This document shows positions 35,108-44,157 of a stretch of 64,000 bases of DNA, one piece after another. Numbering within the stretch: position 1 is the stretch's first letter; each line of letters begins with the position of its first letter. Both the position numbers and the translations under genes were made by a program. Origin of the DNA: BQWY01 sp046351095 (GTDB lineage: Bacteria; Nitrospirota; Nitrospiria; Nitrospirales; Nitrospiraceae). Under the pieces are notes generated by a model. It saw only the letters and a list, made by a program, of their open reading frames with translations. It was not told the DNA's origin and ran no database searches. The stretch spans positions 1,302,001-1,366,000 of the forward strand of contig JAXLZC010000001.1 of assembly GCA_046351095.1 (NCBI GenBank), given 5' to 3'.

Positions 35108-35746
35108 TCAGCGTCGCTGATAAAACAGTTCGAGTGCGGCGGCGACACCATGGGCACGACCTTGATCGTACCTCGCCGCCAATTCTGCCTTCAGCGCCTG
35201 TGCCTGCTGGACATCGTGCTGGCCGATAGCGCCCTGTGAACGCATCATCTGCACCGCCACCTCGAGGAGTCGCTCTCGTCGCGCTTGCATCTCCGGCGTG
35301 ACGGCGTCGCGCACCAACTCACGAGCCCGCGCCAACACCAGATCGTCCCGAAATGAATCGTACCCCTGCGCCGCCACCACACGCTCGCGAATGATTGCCA
35401 GCTCGGCTTTGATCTGCGTCTGTTGCGTCAGCCAGAGCGTAAAAAATTCCTTCCGGGCATCGTCTTCGAGTTTGTCGCCCATCGCCGCAATGACCGACGC
35501 CCGATCCGGCGCCTCTTCGCGGACTTCGTCCCCCCACCGCAGCCGCTCATAGGAACGACGCGCCTCCGGATCGCCGAGCACCGCGTACGCGGCGTTGATC
35601 GCGCGGATTTTCTCCTCCGCCGTTGCATCGTTGGGATTCCGGTCCGGATGAAACTGAAAGACCAGCTTCCGGTAGGCCTTTTTGATGTCTTCGTCCGTCG
35701 CATCCCGACGCACGCCCAAGACCGTGTAGAAATCGTCTCGCGCCAT
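35108..35746 (-). CDS. J-domain (DnaJ-like) protein
   Basis: 212 aa from the ATG at 35746. Residues 1-70 are a canonical J domain (MARDDFYTVLGVRRDATDEDIKKAYRKL split by the HPD at residues 33-35 and NAAYAVLGDPEARRSYERL). J domains stimulate the ATPase of DnaK-type chaperones. The rest is a helical, charged C-terminal region with no zinc-finger or Gly/Phe part, so it is a type III J protein; the C-terminus (LAARYDQGRAHGVAAALELFYQRR) may pick its client. The frame extends ten codons further upstream, but the J domain starts best here. Confidence 0.88.
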   Translation of the reverse strand: MARDDFYTVLGVRRDATDEDIKKAYRKLVFQFHPDRNPNDATAEEKIRAINAAYAVLGDPEARRSYERLRWGDEVREEAPDRASVIAAMGDKLEDDARKEFFTLWLTQQTQIKAELAIIRERVVAAQGYDSFRDDLVLARARELVRDAVTPEMQARRERLLEVAVQMMRSQGAIGQHDVQQAQALKAELAARYDQGRAHGVAAALELFYQRR

Positions 35747-35880
35747 GCGCGGACTATACCATGCGACGGACAACAACCGTCACCAACGGACCGCCACGTT
35801 GGACTGCGTATGCCCGCAGAAATCCGCAACTTGACAGTTCGCGACTTGACGTAGTTCCTGCCTGCGCTATTCCTTCACCT

Positions 35881-36639
35881 ATGACATTTGCACGAAAGCC
35901 CCGCCCACTGACGGCGCAGGAACGATTGGCCGCCGAGGCCGCCTTCGCCGGTCGTCCATTCGATACCACGTGGTCGGAGGCGGCGCGTGCCGTCTACGAC
36001 GGGATCTGCCGCACACTCGGCACCGTCCCACACGAGACCGTGCCCGCGCCTCCGCAAGCCCGACAAGAGGGTCGCTACGAGGATCCCTCGCATTCGACGG
36101 GACAACAGGTCGACTTCGAGATCGACCCGACGCACCGCAATCTCCTACGTGCCGAGGCCTGGGACGAGATCGCCGATCACCAGCCCGACCTGGCTGAACG
36201 CAGCGCAGATGGCGTGAGCGACGCGGCCTCGGTGGAACATGTTGAATCGACCGACAGCGTCAGCCGCGAGGAAGCCATTCGCGCCGGCGTCTTGATCGAA
36301 GTGACGCCGCTCGCGAAACGACTCGGCGTGCCCTACACCGTCGGCATGACGCGTCCGGCCTGGGACATCATCGTCACGGCGTCGCATCGTGTGCCCGACG
36401 ACACACACGAAAGCCGCGTCCGCGACATCCTACTTGCGCTTCGCCTGCGGTTGATGTCCGCGCCCGTCAATCGGTCAGTGATCGACTTTCCCGCGTTGCT
36501 GATATTTCCACCGGATGCCGTGCCGCAGCCGCAAGTGTTACTGGCGGCGTTTCACGACAGTCCGCAGGCGCCCTCCTGCATCACGTTGTTGCTGCCCCGG
36601 GAACTCTCGCGCCTCCTCGACGAGTCCAAGTCAGAGTAG
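35881..36639 (+). CDS. DUF6573-like protein
   Basis: 252 aa from the ATG at 35881. Residues about 120-250 match the DUF6573 layout: SREEAIRAGVLIEVTPLAKRLG, then YTVGMTRPAWDII, then SRVRDILLALRLRL and a final strand CITLLLPREL. DUF6573 proteins are common on plasmids and phages and their function is unknown. The N-terminal part (TAQERLAAEAAFAGRPFDTTW) is helical and separate. It is followed directly by a strong hairpin. No mobile genes are nearby. Confidence 0.68.
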   Translation: MTFARKPRPLTAQERLAAEAAFAGRPFDTTWSEAARAVYDGICRTLGTVPHETVPAPPQARQEGRYEDPSHSTGQQVDFEIDPTHRNLLRAEAWDEIADHQPDLAERSADGVSDAASVEHVESTDSVSREEAIRAGVLIEVTPLAKRLGVPYTVGMTRPAWDIIVTASHRVPDDTHESRVRDILLALRLRLMSAPVNRSVIDFPALLIFPPDAVPQPQVLLAAFHDSPQAPSCITLLLPRELSRLLDESKSE

Positions 36640-36643
36640 AGAG

Positions 36644-36675
36644 ACGGACGGAGTACGTCCTGCTGCTCCGTCCGT
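36644..36675 (+). terminator. Stem-loop after the DUF6573 gene
   Basis: Perfect 10-bp inverted repeat ACGGACGGAG (36644-36653) / CTCCGTCCGT (36666-36675) with a 12-nt loop, four bases after the stop codon. No U tract follows, so a Rho-independent terminator is only probable. Confidence 0.5.
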
Positions 36676-36763
36676 TCCGTACTCGCGAACCCGTACGCAC
36701 AATCGCCTCGGCATCTTCCCTCGGTACAGCCGCATCTGCACCGCGCATACAGCCCTTCGTCCC

Positions 36764-36792
36764 TTGACAAGGTCGGCCGGTTTCGTCAGCAT
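36764..36792 (+). promoter_or_regulatory. Possible promoter for the PilZ-HMG-CoA reductase gene
   Basis: A perfect TTGACA (36764-36769), 17-bp spacer and CAGCAT (36787-36792, three of six). It would give a leader of about 78 bases before the TTG start at 36877. Confidence 0.35.
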
Positions 36793-36876
36793 GCGAATGT
36801 CAATCCACTCGCGACTGTTCTCCTCTCCTCGCGAGGAGGGCGGCTGCATCGTCCACGCTTTTCCCAAGGTGACGGT

Positions 36877-38589
36877 TTGGCAGACGTCGTCGGACAACTC
36901 GCTGTTCCCTTAGAAATCCCGCTCCTGATCAAGACGCAGACGCGTGAGGTGTCGGGCTACACCTCGCACTACAGTCACGATCAGTTGGAAGTGCATGCCA
37001 CGGCCCCGCTTCGGTTGGGCACGTCGCTCGCGCTGCAATTCACCTTCGGCGAGGTGTGCCATCTCGACCTGACCGGTATCGTCGCCTACTGTTTGCCGAC
37101 GACCCGACGCGGGAAACGGCACTTTGCGATCGGCATCAAGTTCACCTCGCTGCAACCGTGGGAACGGCAGATCCTGCCCTCAGCCATTCAGGAAGTGCAT
37201 CAGAGCGAAGAGACGGCGCGGCGATCGTTCCTGAACATCTCCGTCCCACGGACGAAACATGTCCCGGACGGCGCCACGCTGCAGGAAGACATTGCAGAAG
37301 ATTTCGAACGCAACCTCGAACGCGACGAACCGATCGAGGAACAACCGACGCGTGTCACGGCGCGCGACCTACTCCCGAAACTCAAACGCACCAGCTACTC
37401 GACCGCCGCCGCCCAAAAACGGCGCGAATGGCTCGCCGACCGCAGCGGCGCGTCGCTCCAGCACATCGGCGTCTACACGGAAAAGCCGGAGAACCTGCGC
37501 GGCAACATCGAACACTTCATCGGCTCTGCGCAAATTCCCATCGGCATCGCCGGCCCGCTGAAGGTCAACGGCCAACACGCCCGCGGGACGTTCTACATTC
37601 CGATGGCGACGACGGAAGGCGCGCTGACTTACACGTGCAACGAAAGCATGTTGCTGATCTCGCTGGCCGGCGGCGCGAACACCGCCATCCTCGACGACCA
37701 CTTGCACATCTCGCCGATTTTTATTTTCGATACGGTCAAGGCCACGCAACGCTTCGCCGTCTGGATCGCGGCCAACTTCGCCTCGATCAAACAATACGCC
37801 GAAACGGCGACCCGCCACGGCAAGTTGCTCAACATCGAGCCGCAGATCTTCGACAAAAACGTCGTCGTGAAATTCACCTACTGGACGGCCGACGCCATGG
37901 GCATCAACATGGTGACGTTCGCGACGGAAGAAGCCTGCAAGTACATCATCAAGATGACGAAGCCGAAACGCTTCTACTTGCAGCCGAACTTTTCGTCGAT
38001 CAAAAAAGTCACGGCGCACAACTTCGTGACGGGATTCGGCAAAACGGTCGTGGCGGAGGCGGTGCTGCCCGCGGGGCTCGTGAGGCGCACGTTCAACGTG
38101 ACGCCGCAAGCCATCGTGGACTTCTACCACACGGTGCGACTCTGCACGGCCCACGTGGGTATGATGGGCATCAACGGCCACACGGCGAACATGCTGGCCG
38201 CGATCTTCACCGCCTGCGGGCAGGACATCGCCTGCGTTGTCGACTCCTACGTCGGCGTGACGAATTTCGAGGTGACGGACGACTACGGGCTGTACGTGAG
38301 TTTGAAGTTGCCGAGCCTGCTCGTCGGCACCGTCGGCGGCGGAACCAGTCTCGTCACCCAACGCGAATGTCTCGAACTCCTGGGCTGCTACGGGCCGGGG
38401 AAAGCGCGCAAGTTTGCCGAAATCGTTGCAGCTGCGACGCTCGCTGGCGAAATCGGCATCTGCGCACGCGTCGCCAACGGAACCTTCGCTAATGCCCATC
38501 GCAAGTACGGCCGCAAACCGTCGCTCCCTGAATCGGCCACCTCCGAGCAGGAGCAGGACAGCTTCGCCGACTCCGGGTCAGAGGGGTGA
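36877..38589 (+). CDS. PilZ-like domain fused to HMG-CoA reductase
   Basis: 570 aa from a TTG with AAGGTGA in front. Residues about 10-105 look like a PilZ beta-barrel (LLIKTQTREVSGYTSHYS, LDLTGIVAYC, HFAIGIKFTSL). Residues about 200-545 are a class I-type HMG-CoA reductase: IPIGIAGPLKV, MATTEGAL (Glu247), ADAMGINMVT, FSSIKKVTAHN (Lys376/377), CGQDIACVVDS (Asp450), SLLVGTVGGGTSLVTQ, and FANAHRKYGR (His541), so the whole catalytic set is present. It would interconvert HMG-CoA and mevalonate. The PilZ D/N-x-S-x2-G motif is degenerate (HYSHDQ), so c-di-GMP binding is doubtful. No mevalonate-pathway neighbours; a histidine kinase follows. Confidence 0.85.
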   Translation: MADVVGQLAVPLEIPLLIKTQTREVSGYTSHYSHDQLEVHATAPLRLGTSLALQFTFGEVCHLDLTGIVAYCLPTTRRGKRHFAIGIKFTSLQPWERQILPSAIQEVHQSEETARRSFLNISVPRTKHVPDGATLQEDIAEDFERNLERDEPIEEQPTRVTARDLLPKLKRTSYSTAAAQKRREWLADRSGASLQHIGVYTEKPENLRGNIEHFIGSAQIPIGIAGPLKVNGQHARGTFYIPMATTEGALTYTCNESMLLISLAGGANTAILDDHLHISPIFIFDTVKATQRFAVWIAANFASIKQYAETATRHGKLLNIEPQIFDKNVVVKFTYWTADAMGINMVTFATEEACKYIIKMTKPKRFYLQPNFSSIKKVTAHNFVTGFGKTVVAEAVLPAGLVRRTFNVTPQAIVDFYHTVRLCTAHVGMMGINGHTANMLAAIFTACGQDIACVVDSYVGVTNFEVTDDYGLYVSLKLPSLLVGTVGGGTSLVTQRECLELLGCYGPGKARKFAEIVAAATLAGEIGICARVANGTFANAHRKYGRKPSLPESATSEQEQDSFADSGSEG

Positions 38590-38727
38590 ACTGAGCCGCA
38601 CCTCGACCCGCTCCGCACGTTCGTGTGCCGTCGATACCTCCATGGCGCAGGCCTGCCTCCCTCAAGACCGTCGTTCCGCCCATCGCATCGAGCCGTGCCG
38701 CGACGCCTGCCCTGAGGGGCGACCTCG

Positions 38728-41700
38728 ATGAATTCCTTCGCGCTCTCCGGCCTCCTCACCGGCATCAGCAGCAGCGTGCTGGCCTTGGTGGTTTACTTCA
38801 AGGCCCCCAAACACATGCCGAACCGCATGTGGGTGCTGTTTTCGCTCGCGGTGACGATGTGGGGGTTGGGGTCGTACCGCATCGCGCTCGCGACGACGCC
38901 GGACGCAGCCCTCACCTGGTGGAAACTCACGCATATCGGCATCATCCTGATTCCGCCGCTGTTCCTCCACTTCATTTGCCTGTTCCTGAATATCCAGCGA
39001 CAACGCATGATCGCCGCCATGTACGGGCTCGCGGCGTTTTTTATCGTCACGACGTTCGCCACGACCTGGATGATCCGCGACATGCGGCTCGTTTTCGGCT
39101 CGTTTTATTACGACTCGCCCCCGGGGCCGCTGTATCCGCTGTTCGTGCTCTGCTTTTTTGCGACCATCTTCTACGCCCACATAGAAATGTATCGGGCGTA
39201 CAAACTTGCTTCCGGCCAGAAGCGCGACCAACTCCGGTATTTTTTCCTGGCGACCGCCTGCGGATTCTCCGGCGGTAGCACGGCCTTTCTCCCCGTCTTC
39301 GGCTGGGACATCTACCCGATCCTGAATTTCACCGTCCCGCTGTATCCCGTGATCATGTCCTACGCGATCGTTCGGTATCGCTTGATGGACATCACGGTCA
39401 TCCTGAACCGCAGCTTGGCCTACGCGCTGCTGTTGACCGGCATCATGCTGGCCACGACCTTCGGGATGTTGTTGAGCACCCGCGCAACGACAACGACAGC
39501 GCCGCCGTTGGTCGTCGCGCTGCTGGTGGCCCTCTGCGGCGTGGCGGTGTTTACGAGCAACCGCCGCGCCGCCACGAACCTTTCGCTGGCGTCCTACTGC
39601 GCCGCACTCGCCGTCTGGCTATTCGGCGCTTTTATGGTGACGTCTGCCCCGTCGCAAGGCGAAGCACTCCAGTGGGCACGCGCCGTCTATGCCGGACTGG
39701 TCTTCGTCCCCGCGCTCTTTTTCCATTTTTGTATGCGGTTGATCGGCGACACGGCCGCGACACGCCGCATCCGAACGCTCTATGGACTGAGCATCCTCTT
39801 TCTCTTCCTCGTCCCGACACCCTGGTTGATCACCACGCCCTATCGGTATTCCTTCGGCTACTACCAGGCCGCGGGACTGCTCCACCCGTTGTTCCTCGTG
39901 TATTTTTTCACAACGGTGGCGGCGGGCCTCGGGAACCTCTACAAAGCCTATCGCATCAACGCGCACTACGGCACGGACGAGGCGACCCGACTCAAATATT
40001 CGTTTTGGGCCTTCACCGTCGGCGTGGCAGCGGGCGTCGATTTTTTGCCGAGCTACGGGTACGAGATCTACCCGGCCGGCTCGCTGGTGGCGGCGCTGTG
40101 GCTGGCCATCATGGCGTACGCGATCGCGCGTCACAGCGTTGTGGATGTGTCCTTGCCGCACTGGCACACACACCGCGCGCTGTACCTCCAGAGCCTCAGC
40201 CTGCTGGCCGCGATGGTGGCGGTCGCCGTCACACTGCGGTGGTTTACCCAACGTTGGGACTTTGCCCTCACCGGCGCCTTACTTGCCGTCTTTATGGTGT
40301 TCGCCGGATTCCTCGCGAATCTGCCGCGGTCGATTGAAAGCGTATTGGGGCGGCAACTCCTACGGGATCGCTACGACGCGTACGAAACGATCGTGCAGTT
40401 TTCTCAATCGCTCGTCTCGATCATCGAGTTGCAATCGTTGGCGAACGAAATCGTGCGGACATTGACGCGCACGATGGGGAGCGCCACTGCGGCGCTCTAC
40501 GTCCTCGACCAGGAAAAACATCTCTACACCCGCGTGGCCGAGGAAACGGACGCCACTCGCTCGCCGAGCCCCGCGACGCTGACGCGCGACAATCCGCTGC
40601 CGCAGACGCTGACGAAGTCACGCACGTTGCTCTTACGCGGGGAGCTCAGCGCGCGCGGGCAGATCGCCCCGCACCCCACGCATCCCGTACTCCTCGCCAC
40701 GATGGATGCGATCCACGCCGATGCCTGTTTTCCCCTGTCTAATAAGGACCGGCTGATCGGCATCCTCACGCTCGGCCCTCGGCACGACGGCACCGCCTAT
40801 TCCTCGGACGACCTGAGTCTACTGACCACGCTCAGCCACCATGCCGCGATCGCGCTCGACAATGCGTTGTTGTACGAAGACCTGCGCCGTTCCGAAGCGA
40901 TGATGCGCCGCACCGACCGCTTGCGCTCGTTGGAAACCATCGCCGGCGGCTTCGCGCACGAGGTGCGGAACCCGCTGACGTCCATCAAGACATTCGTGCA
41001 GTTGGTGCCGGACCGGCGGGACGACCGCGAATTCGTCGATGAGTTCAGCCTGATCGTAGCCGAGGACGTGAATCGAATCGAACGCTTGGTCCAGGAAATC
41101 ATGGACTATGCGCGGTACATGGAGCCTCAGTTAACCGTGCAGGACCTGAACGAGGTCGTGACCTCCTGCCTCTACTTCATCGAAATGAAGGCCACGGCAC
41201 GCGGCGTGAAAATCGTGCGCAACCTCGCGATGGATCTGCCGCCCGTCACGCTCGACCGCCAACAGATCAAACAAGTGCTGCTGAATCTGTTCATCAACGC
41301 GCTCGACGCCATGAAAGACCGCAACGGCCACCTCGGGGTCACGACTCATCGTCTGACCAAAGCCGACAATACGACCTGGGTACAAATCGAAGTGGCCGAT
41401 ACCGGCGCCGGGATTCCGCAGGAGCAGTTGGAACAGATTTTCGATCCGTTTTTTTCGACGAAACACACGAGCCAGGATCGCGAAGGCACCGGCCTCGGCT
41501 TGACGATCGTGCACCAGATCGTGCGGGAACATCGCGGGTATATCGAGGTGGTCAGCGAGGTCGGACGCGGAACGACCGTCTACGTGAATCTCCCCGCCAC
41601 GCCGGAAGACGCCGGTCGCGCCGCCCCAGAACCGACGAGGTTCCCAGGCCACGTCGGCCAACCATCTGCAGGTGGAACGTCAGCACAAGGCACGAAGAAC

Positions 41701-41796
41701 GGCGCACCCTCGACACAAACCTCGCCAAGCGGCATGCCGAAGAGCGTCGCAACGGCAGGCTCTCTCCAGACAGGTCATACCACCGAACACCGCTGA
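38728..41796 (+). CDS. Histidine kinase with duplicated 7TM sensor, GAF, HisKA and HATPase domains
   Basis: 1022 aa, GAGGGGCG before the ATG. Residues about 1-245 and 275-480 are two copies of the 7TM sensor of histidine kinases; both contain an 'H-I-G or Y-A-G ... F-x-P-x-L-F-F/L-H-F' helix and end in 'D-I/E-I-Y-P-x ... M-S/A-Y-A-I-x-R' (for example WDIYPILNFTVPLYPVIMSY and YEIYPAGSL..IMAYAIARHS). Three more helices and a GAF domain (about 540-710) follow. The H-box is GGFAHEVRNPLTS (His744); N, G1 and G2 boxes are NLFINALDAM, VADTGAGIP and GTGLGLTI. The tail is disordered. No response regulator lies next to it. Confidence 0.88.
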   Translation: MNSFALSGLLTGISSSVLALVVYFKAPKHMPNRMWVLFSLAVTMWGLGSYRIALATTPDAALTWWKLTHIGIILIPPLFLHFICLFLNIQRQRMIAAMYGLAAFFIVTTFATTWMIRDMRLVFGSFYYDSPPGPLYPLFVLCFFATIFYAHIEMYRAYKLASGQKRDQLRYFFLATACGFSGGSTAFLPVFGWDIYPILNFTVPLYPVIMSYAIVRYRLMDITVILNRSLAYALLLTGIMLATTFGMLLSTRATTTTAPPLVVALLVALCGVAVFTSNRRAATNLSLASYCAALAVWLFGAFMVTSAPSQGEALQWARAVYAGLVFVPALFFHFCMRLIGDTAATRRIRTLYGLSILFLFLVPTPWLITTPYRYSFGYYQAAGLLHPLFLVYFFTTVAAGLGNLYKAYRINAHYGTDEATRLKYSFWAFTVGVAAGVDFLPSYGYEIYPAGSLVAALWLAIMAYAIARHSVVDVSLPHWHTHRALYLQSLSLLAAMVAVAVTLRWFTQRWDFALTGALLAVFMVFAGFLANLPRSIESVLGRQLLRDRYDAYETIVQFSQSLVSIIELQSLANEIVRTLTRTMGSATAALYVLDQEKHLYTRVAEETDATRSPSPATLTRDNPLPQTLTKSRTLLLRGELSARGQIAPHPTHPVLLATMDAIHADACFPLSNKDRLIGILTLGPRHDGTAYSSDDLSLLTTLSHHAAIALDNALLYEDLRRSEAMMRRTDRLRSLETIAGGFAHEVRNPLTSIKTFVQLVPDRRDDREFVDEFSLIVAEDVNRIERLVQEIMDYARYMEPQLTVQDLNEVVTSCLYFIEMKATARGVKIVRNLAMDLPPVTLDRQQIKQVLLNLFINALDAMKDRNGHLGVTTHRLTKADNTTWVQIEVADTGAGIPQEQLEQIFDPFFSTKHTSQDREGTGLGLTIVHQIVREHRGYIEVVSEVGRGTTVYVNLPATPEDAGRAAPEPTRFPGHVGQPSAGGTSAQGTKNGAPSTQTSPSGMPKSVATAGSLQTGHTTEHR

Positions 41797-41861
41797 TGTG
41801 ATCTTGTTGGGCGGTGGGAGGGCCAGATGCTGCGCGCCCCAGCAACGACCACCTTGCCCCA

Positions 41862-43202
41862 TCACCCGTGACGCTTCGAAAATTGACGCACGAGGGCCCA
41901 TTCGTCCGCCTCCGAACGAATCTTGCCGTCGAGTTTGGCGCGACGAATGCGGAGGAGAATCTGCCGGTACTGTGGCCCAGCGGGAATACCGAGCCGTTGT
42001 AGATCGCGACCGGTCACTACCGGCTGTGCGGCATTGGAACGCGCGACATACCGTCGCAGCAACACCCGCGTTGTACGTCCTTCGCTGAGCGTCACAAGCA
42101 GTGCCAGTCCCATTGCATCTAACTCGTCGAGTTTCTCCGCCAACTTCGACAGACGAGTTAATTTTTTAGCAATTGCGATCCGCTCCACCCACCGTTTGAT
42201 CCGACGCACCTGCTCGATACACGTACGCGCATCGGTCGGTATCTCCAGTCGTGCCAACAGAGCTGCCGACGATGTGTGCGGCACTTGCAGCAGCAGCGCC
42301 GCCAACCACAACAGCCACACCGGTTGAGCAAGACCAGGTTGCTGAATCCCGTGCCTCGCAAGCATGGCCATTGTGGGTTCAAGGCGGCGACAGCGAGCGA
42401 TCTGCGTTGACGACCAACCTATCTCGCGGTGAATCGCACGAAGCACAGCGAGGTGATCGAGCAACCGCCAGGCGCTGACAGGATCGGCTTCGGACAATAT
42501 CAGACGGAGTTCCGTCGTGAGCCGATGTGGAGCCAGCTTCGCCACAAGGCGCTCGGCAAAGACCACGTCAATGGCTCGCCGATCCGACGGATGGATCCGA
42601 CAGCAGAGGCGGGCTGCAAATCGCACCGCTCGGAAGATTCTTGTTGGATCGTCGCGGAAACTGTCCGCATGTAAGGTCCTGATGACACGAGCATCGAGAT
42701 CGCGGCTGCCGTCGAAGGGATCCAGGAGTCGGCCGCGCGTCGGCCCATTCAACGGAATGGCCATCGCATTACAGGTGAAGTCACGCCGCGCCAGATCTTC
42801 ATGAATGGTGCCGGGGCGAACCTTCGGCAGCGCCGCCGGCTCCGCATAGGTCTCTGTTCTGGTCTGGGCGATATCGAGCGAAACGTCGATAACGACGCCA
42901 AGCCCCTGCGACGGCAAGGCAATATGCGCCGTCCCAAATCGTGGATGGGTTGTGATTGCCCCGCCTACCCGCTGCGCCAACGCTCGGGCGAATCGGAGGC
43001 TGTCGCCTTCGACCGCAAGATCGACATCGCGCGTCGTCCTCTCGAGGTAGAGGTCTCGCACGATTCCGCCGACGGCGTACACGGTCACGCCGAGGGTATC
43101 GCCGACAGTCCCTGCCACATCGAACACCTTCCGCATAGGCGGCGGAAGACGCCGCAGCAGATGGTAAGAAGCAGCAGCTTGTATGGTCGTGGTGTCGATC
43201 AC
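41862..43202 (-). CDS. tRNA nucleotidyltransferase / poly(A) polymerase family protein
   Basis: 446 aa class II nucleotidyltransferase. Head domain: VYAVGGIVRDLYLERTTRDVDLAV with the G-G-x-V-R-D loop and metal-binding Asp59 and Asp61. Then ARRDFTCNAMAIPL, DPFDGSRDLDARVIRTLH and RDDPTRIFRAVRFAARL, the neck motifs of CCA-adding enzymes and PcnB. The C-terminal body is degenerate and has no HD domain. It probably adds or repairs tRNA 3' CCA; a split A- or CC-adding role cannot be excluded. Last gene of the operon that starts at 47227. Confidence 0.88.
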   Translation of the reverse strand: MIDTTTIQAAASYHLLRRLPPPMRKVFDVAGTVGDTLGVTVYAVGGIVRDLYLERTTRDVDLAVEGDSLRFARALAQRVGGAITTHPRFGTAHIALPSQGLGVVIDVSLDIAQTRTETYAEPAALPKVRPGTIHEDLARRDFTCNAMAIPLNGPTRGRLLDPFDGSRDLDARVIRTLHADSFRDDPTRIFRAVRFAARLCCRIHPSDRRAIDVVFAERLVAKLAPHRLTTELRLILSEADPVSAWRLLDHLAVLRAIHREIGWSSTQIARCRRLEPTMAMLARHGIQQPGLAQPVWLLWLAALLLQVPHTSSAALLARLEIPTDARTCIEQVRRIKRWVERIAIAKKLTRLSKLAEKLDELDAMGLALLVTLSEGRTTRVLLRRYVARSNAAQPVVTGRDLQRLGIPAGPQYRQILLRIRRAKLDGKIRSEADEWALVRQFSKRHG

Positions 43203-43227
43203 GCGGGCAAGATTACCGGAGAGATTT

Positions 43228-43267
43228 ACGGCTCACAGCGCGGGCGGATACCGCAGCCATGAGCCGT
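43228..43267. other. Inverted repeat between DUF547 gene and nucleotidyltransferase gene
   Basis: ACGGCTCA (43228-43235) and TGAGCCGT (43260-43267) form an 8-bp stem around a GC-rich 24-nt loop. It lies between the stop of the DUF547 gene and the start of the nucleotidyltransferase gene on the minus strand, and could attenuate or process the operon transcript. Confidence 0.4.
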
Positions 43268-43276
43268 CACGATCGC

Positions 43277-44101
43277 TTACTTCAGCCGGGGGCGGTTCGG
43301 CACCGACCAATCGAACGGCAGATATTCGATCCGATGCGGTGTCTGCTTCAACGCGGTCGCGACTCCCGCATCTTCCACATAGGGGCGGAGGAACTGTACC
43401 ACCGATCCGCCCTGACGGATAAATTCCGGCGCGAACCAGTTGAAGACTTGGGACAGATACGCAACGCGGGCCTCGGTGTCGAACCGATTCCGCTCGGGAT
43501 CGTTCACGAACTCGCGCGTGGCATGATCGAGTTGCTCCGCCAACGACTCCGCACGATAGGCCCAGGGCTGGATTTTCGGACCGGATGCCGCCCCGGTAAA
43601 CAAAGCGAAGTGCATCCGCGCCTCTTGATAGGTGGGAATCAACAGATTGCGCTCCATCGAATAGAGGCTAATCGGGGCACCGCCCACATGATGGTCGTGC
43701 CCGACAAAAAATCGTTGCCGCCCCCAGAGCGAAGTCGGCGCATATCCACCGAGCAACCCGCGCATGGCAAAGGCGTTGTAGGCGTTGATCCAGAACGCCA
43801 ACCGCGCCTCGCGCGTCGCAAACTGAAGCGGGTCGACACGGTTCAGCGAGTCGATGTACGAGGCGAAGTCCGGATCCTGTGCAATGCCCGCATAGTCGAT
43901 CCGCTCTCCACGGACATGCGCTTGCAACACACGATCCCAGGCATCATGCGTGAAGGCCGACGCCGCAATCGGACGCTCCGGCGTAAACAGTGTCGGCGTT
44001 TCGGACGCGCAGCCGCTCAACGCGCACAACGCAATGAGCGCGAACGCTCCTACCCATGAGGCCATCACACGTTGCCCGACTCTCTGCACGGCACACACCA
44101 T
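43277..44101 (-). CDS. DUF547 lipoprotein
   Basis: 274 aa from the ATG at 44101, which has AAGGGAAC in front; the longer frame has no signal. The lipobox is ALSGC (about Cys31). The rest is a DUF547 domain: DYAGIAQDPDFASYIDSL, ARLAFWINAYNAFAMRGLL, YSMERNLL, and MHFALFTGAASGPKI, where family members usually read 'H-F-A-L-N/v-C-A-s-x-S-C-P'. Here the two Cys of that motif are replaced (FTGAASGPKIQ), so if the family is a Cys-dependent enzyme this copy differs. Role unknown; it accompanies DUF3047, the flavoprotein and TVP38. Confidence 0.8.
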   Translation of the reverse strand: MVCAVQRVGQRVMASWVGAFALIALCALSGCASETPTLFTPERPIAASAFTHDAWDRVLQAHVRGERIDYAGIAQDPDFASYIDSLNRVDPLQFATREARLAFWINAYNAFAMRGLLGGYAPTSLWGRQRFFVGHDHHVGGAPISLYSMERNLLIPTYQEARMHFALFTGAASGPKIQPWAYRAESLAEQLDHATREFVNDPERNRFDTEARVAYLSQVFNWFAPEFIRQGGSVVQFLRPYVEDAGVATALKQTPHRIEYLPFDWSVPNRPRLK

Positions 44102-44157
44102 GTCTTGTTCCCTTCGCACCTGGCCCGCCGAACGCTGACGTCGCAAGAGCCCGTCGC

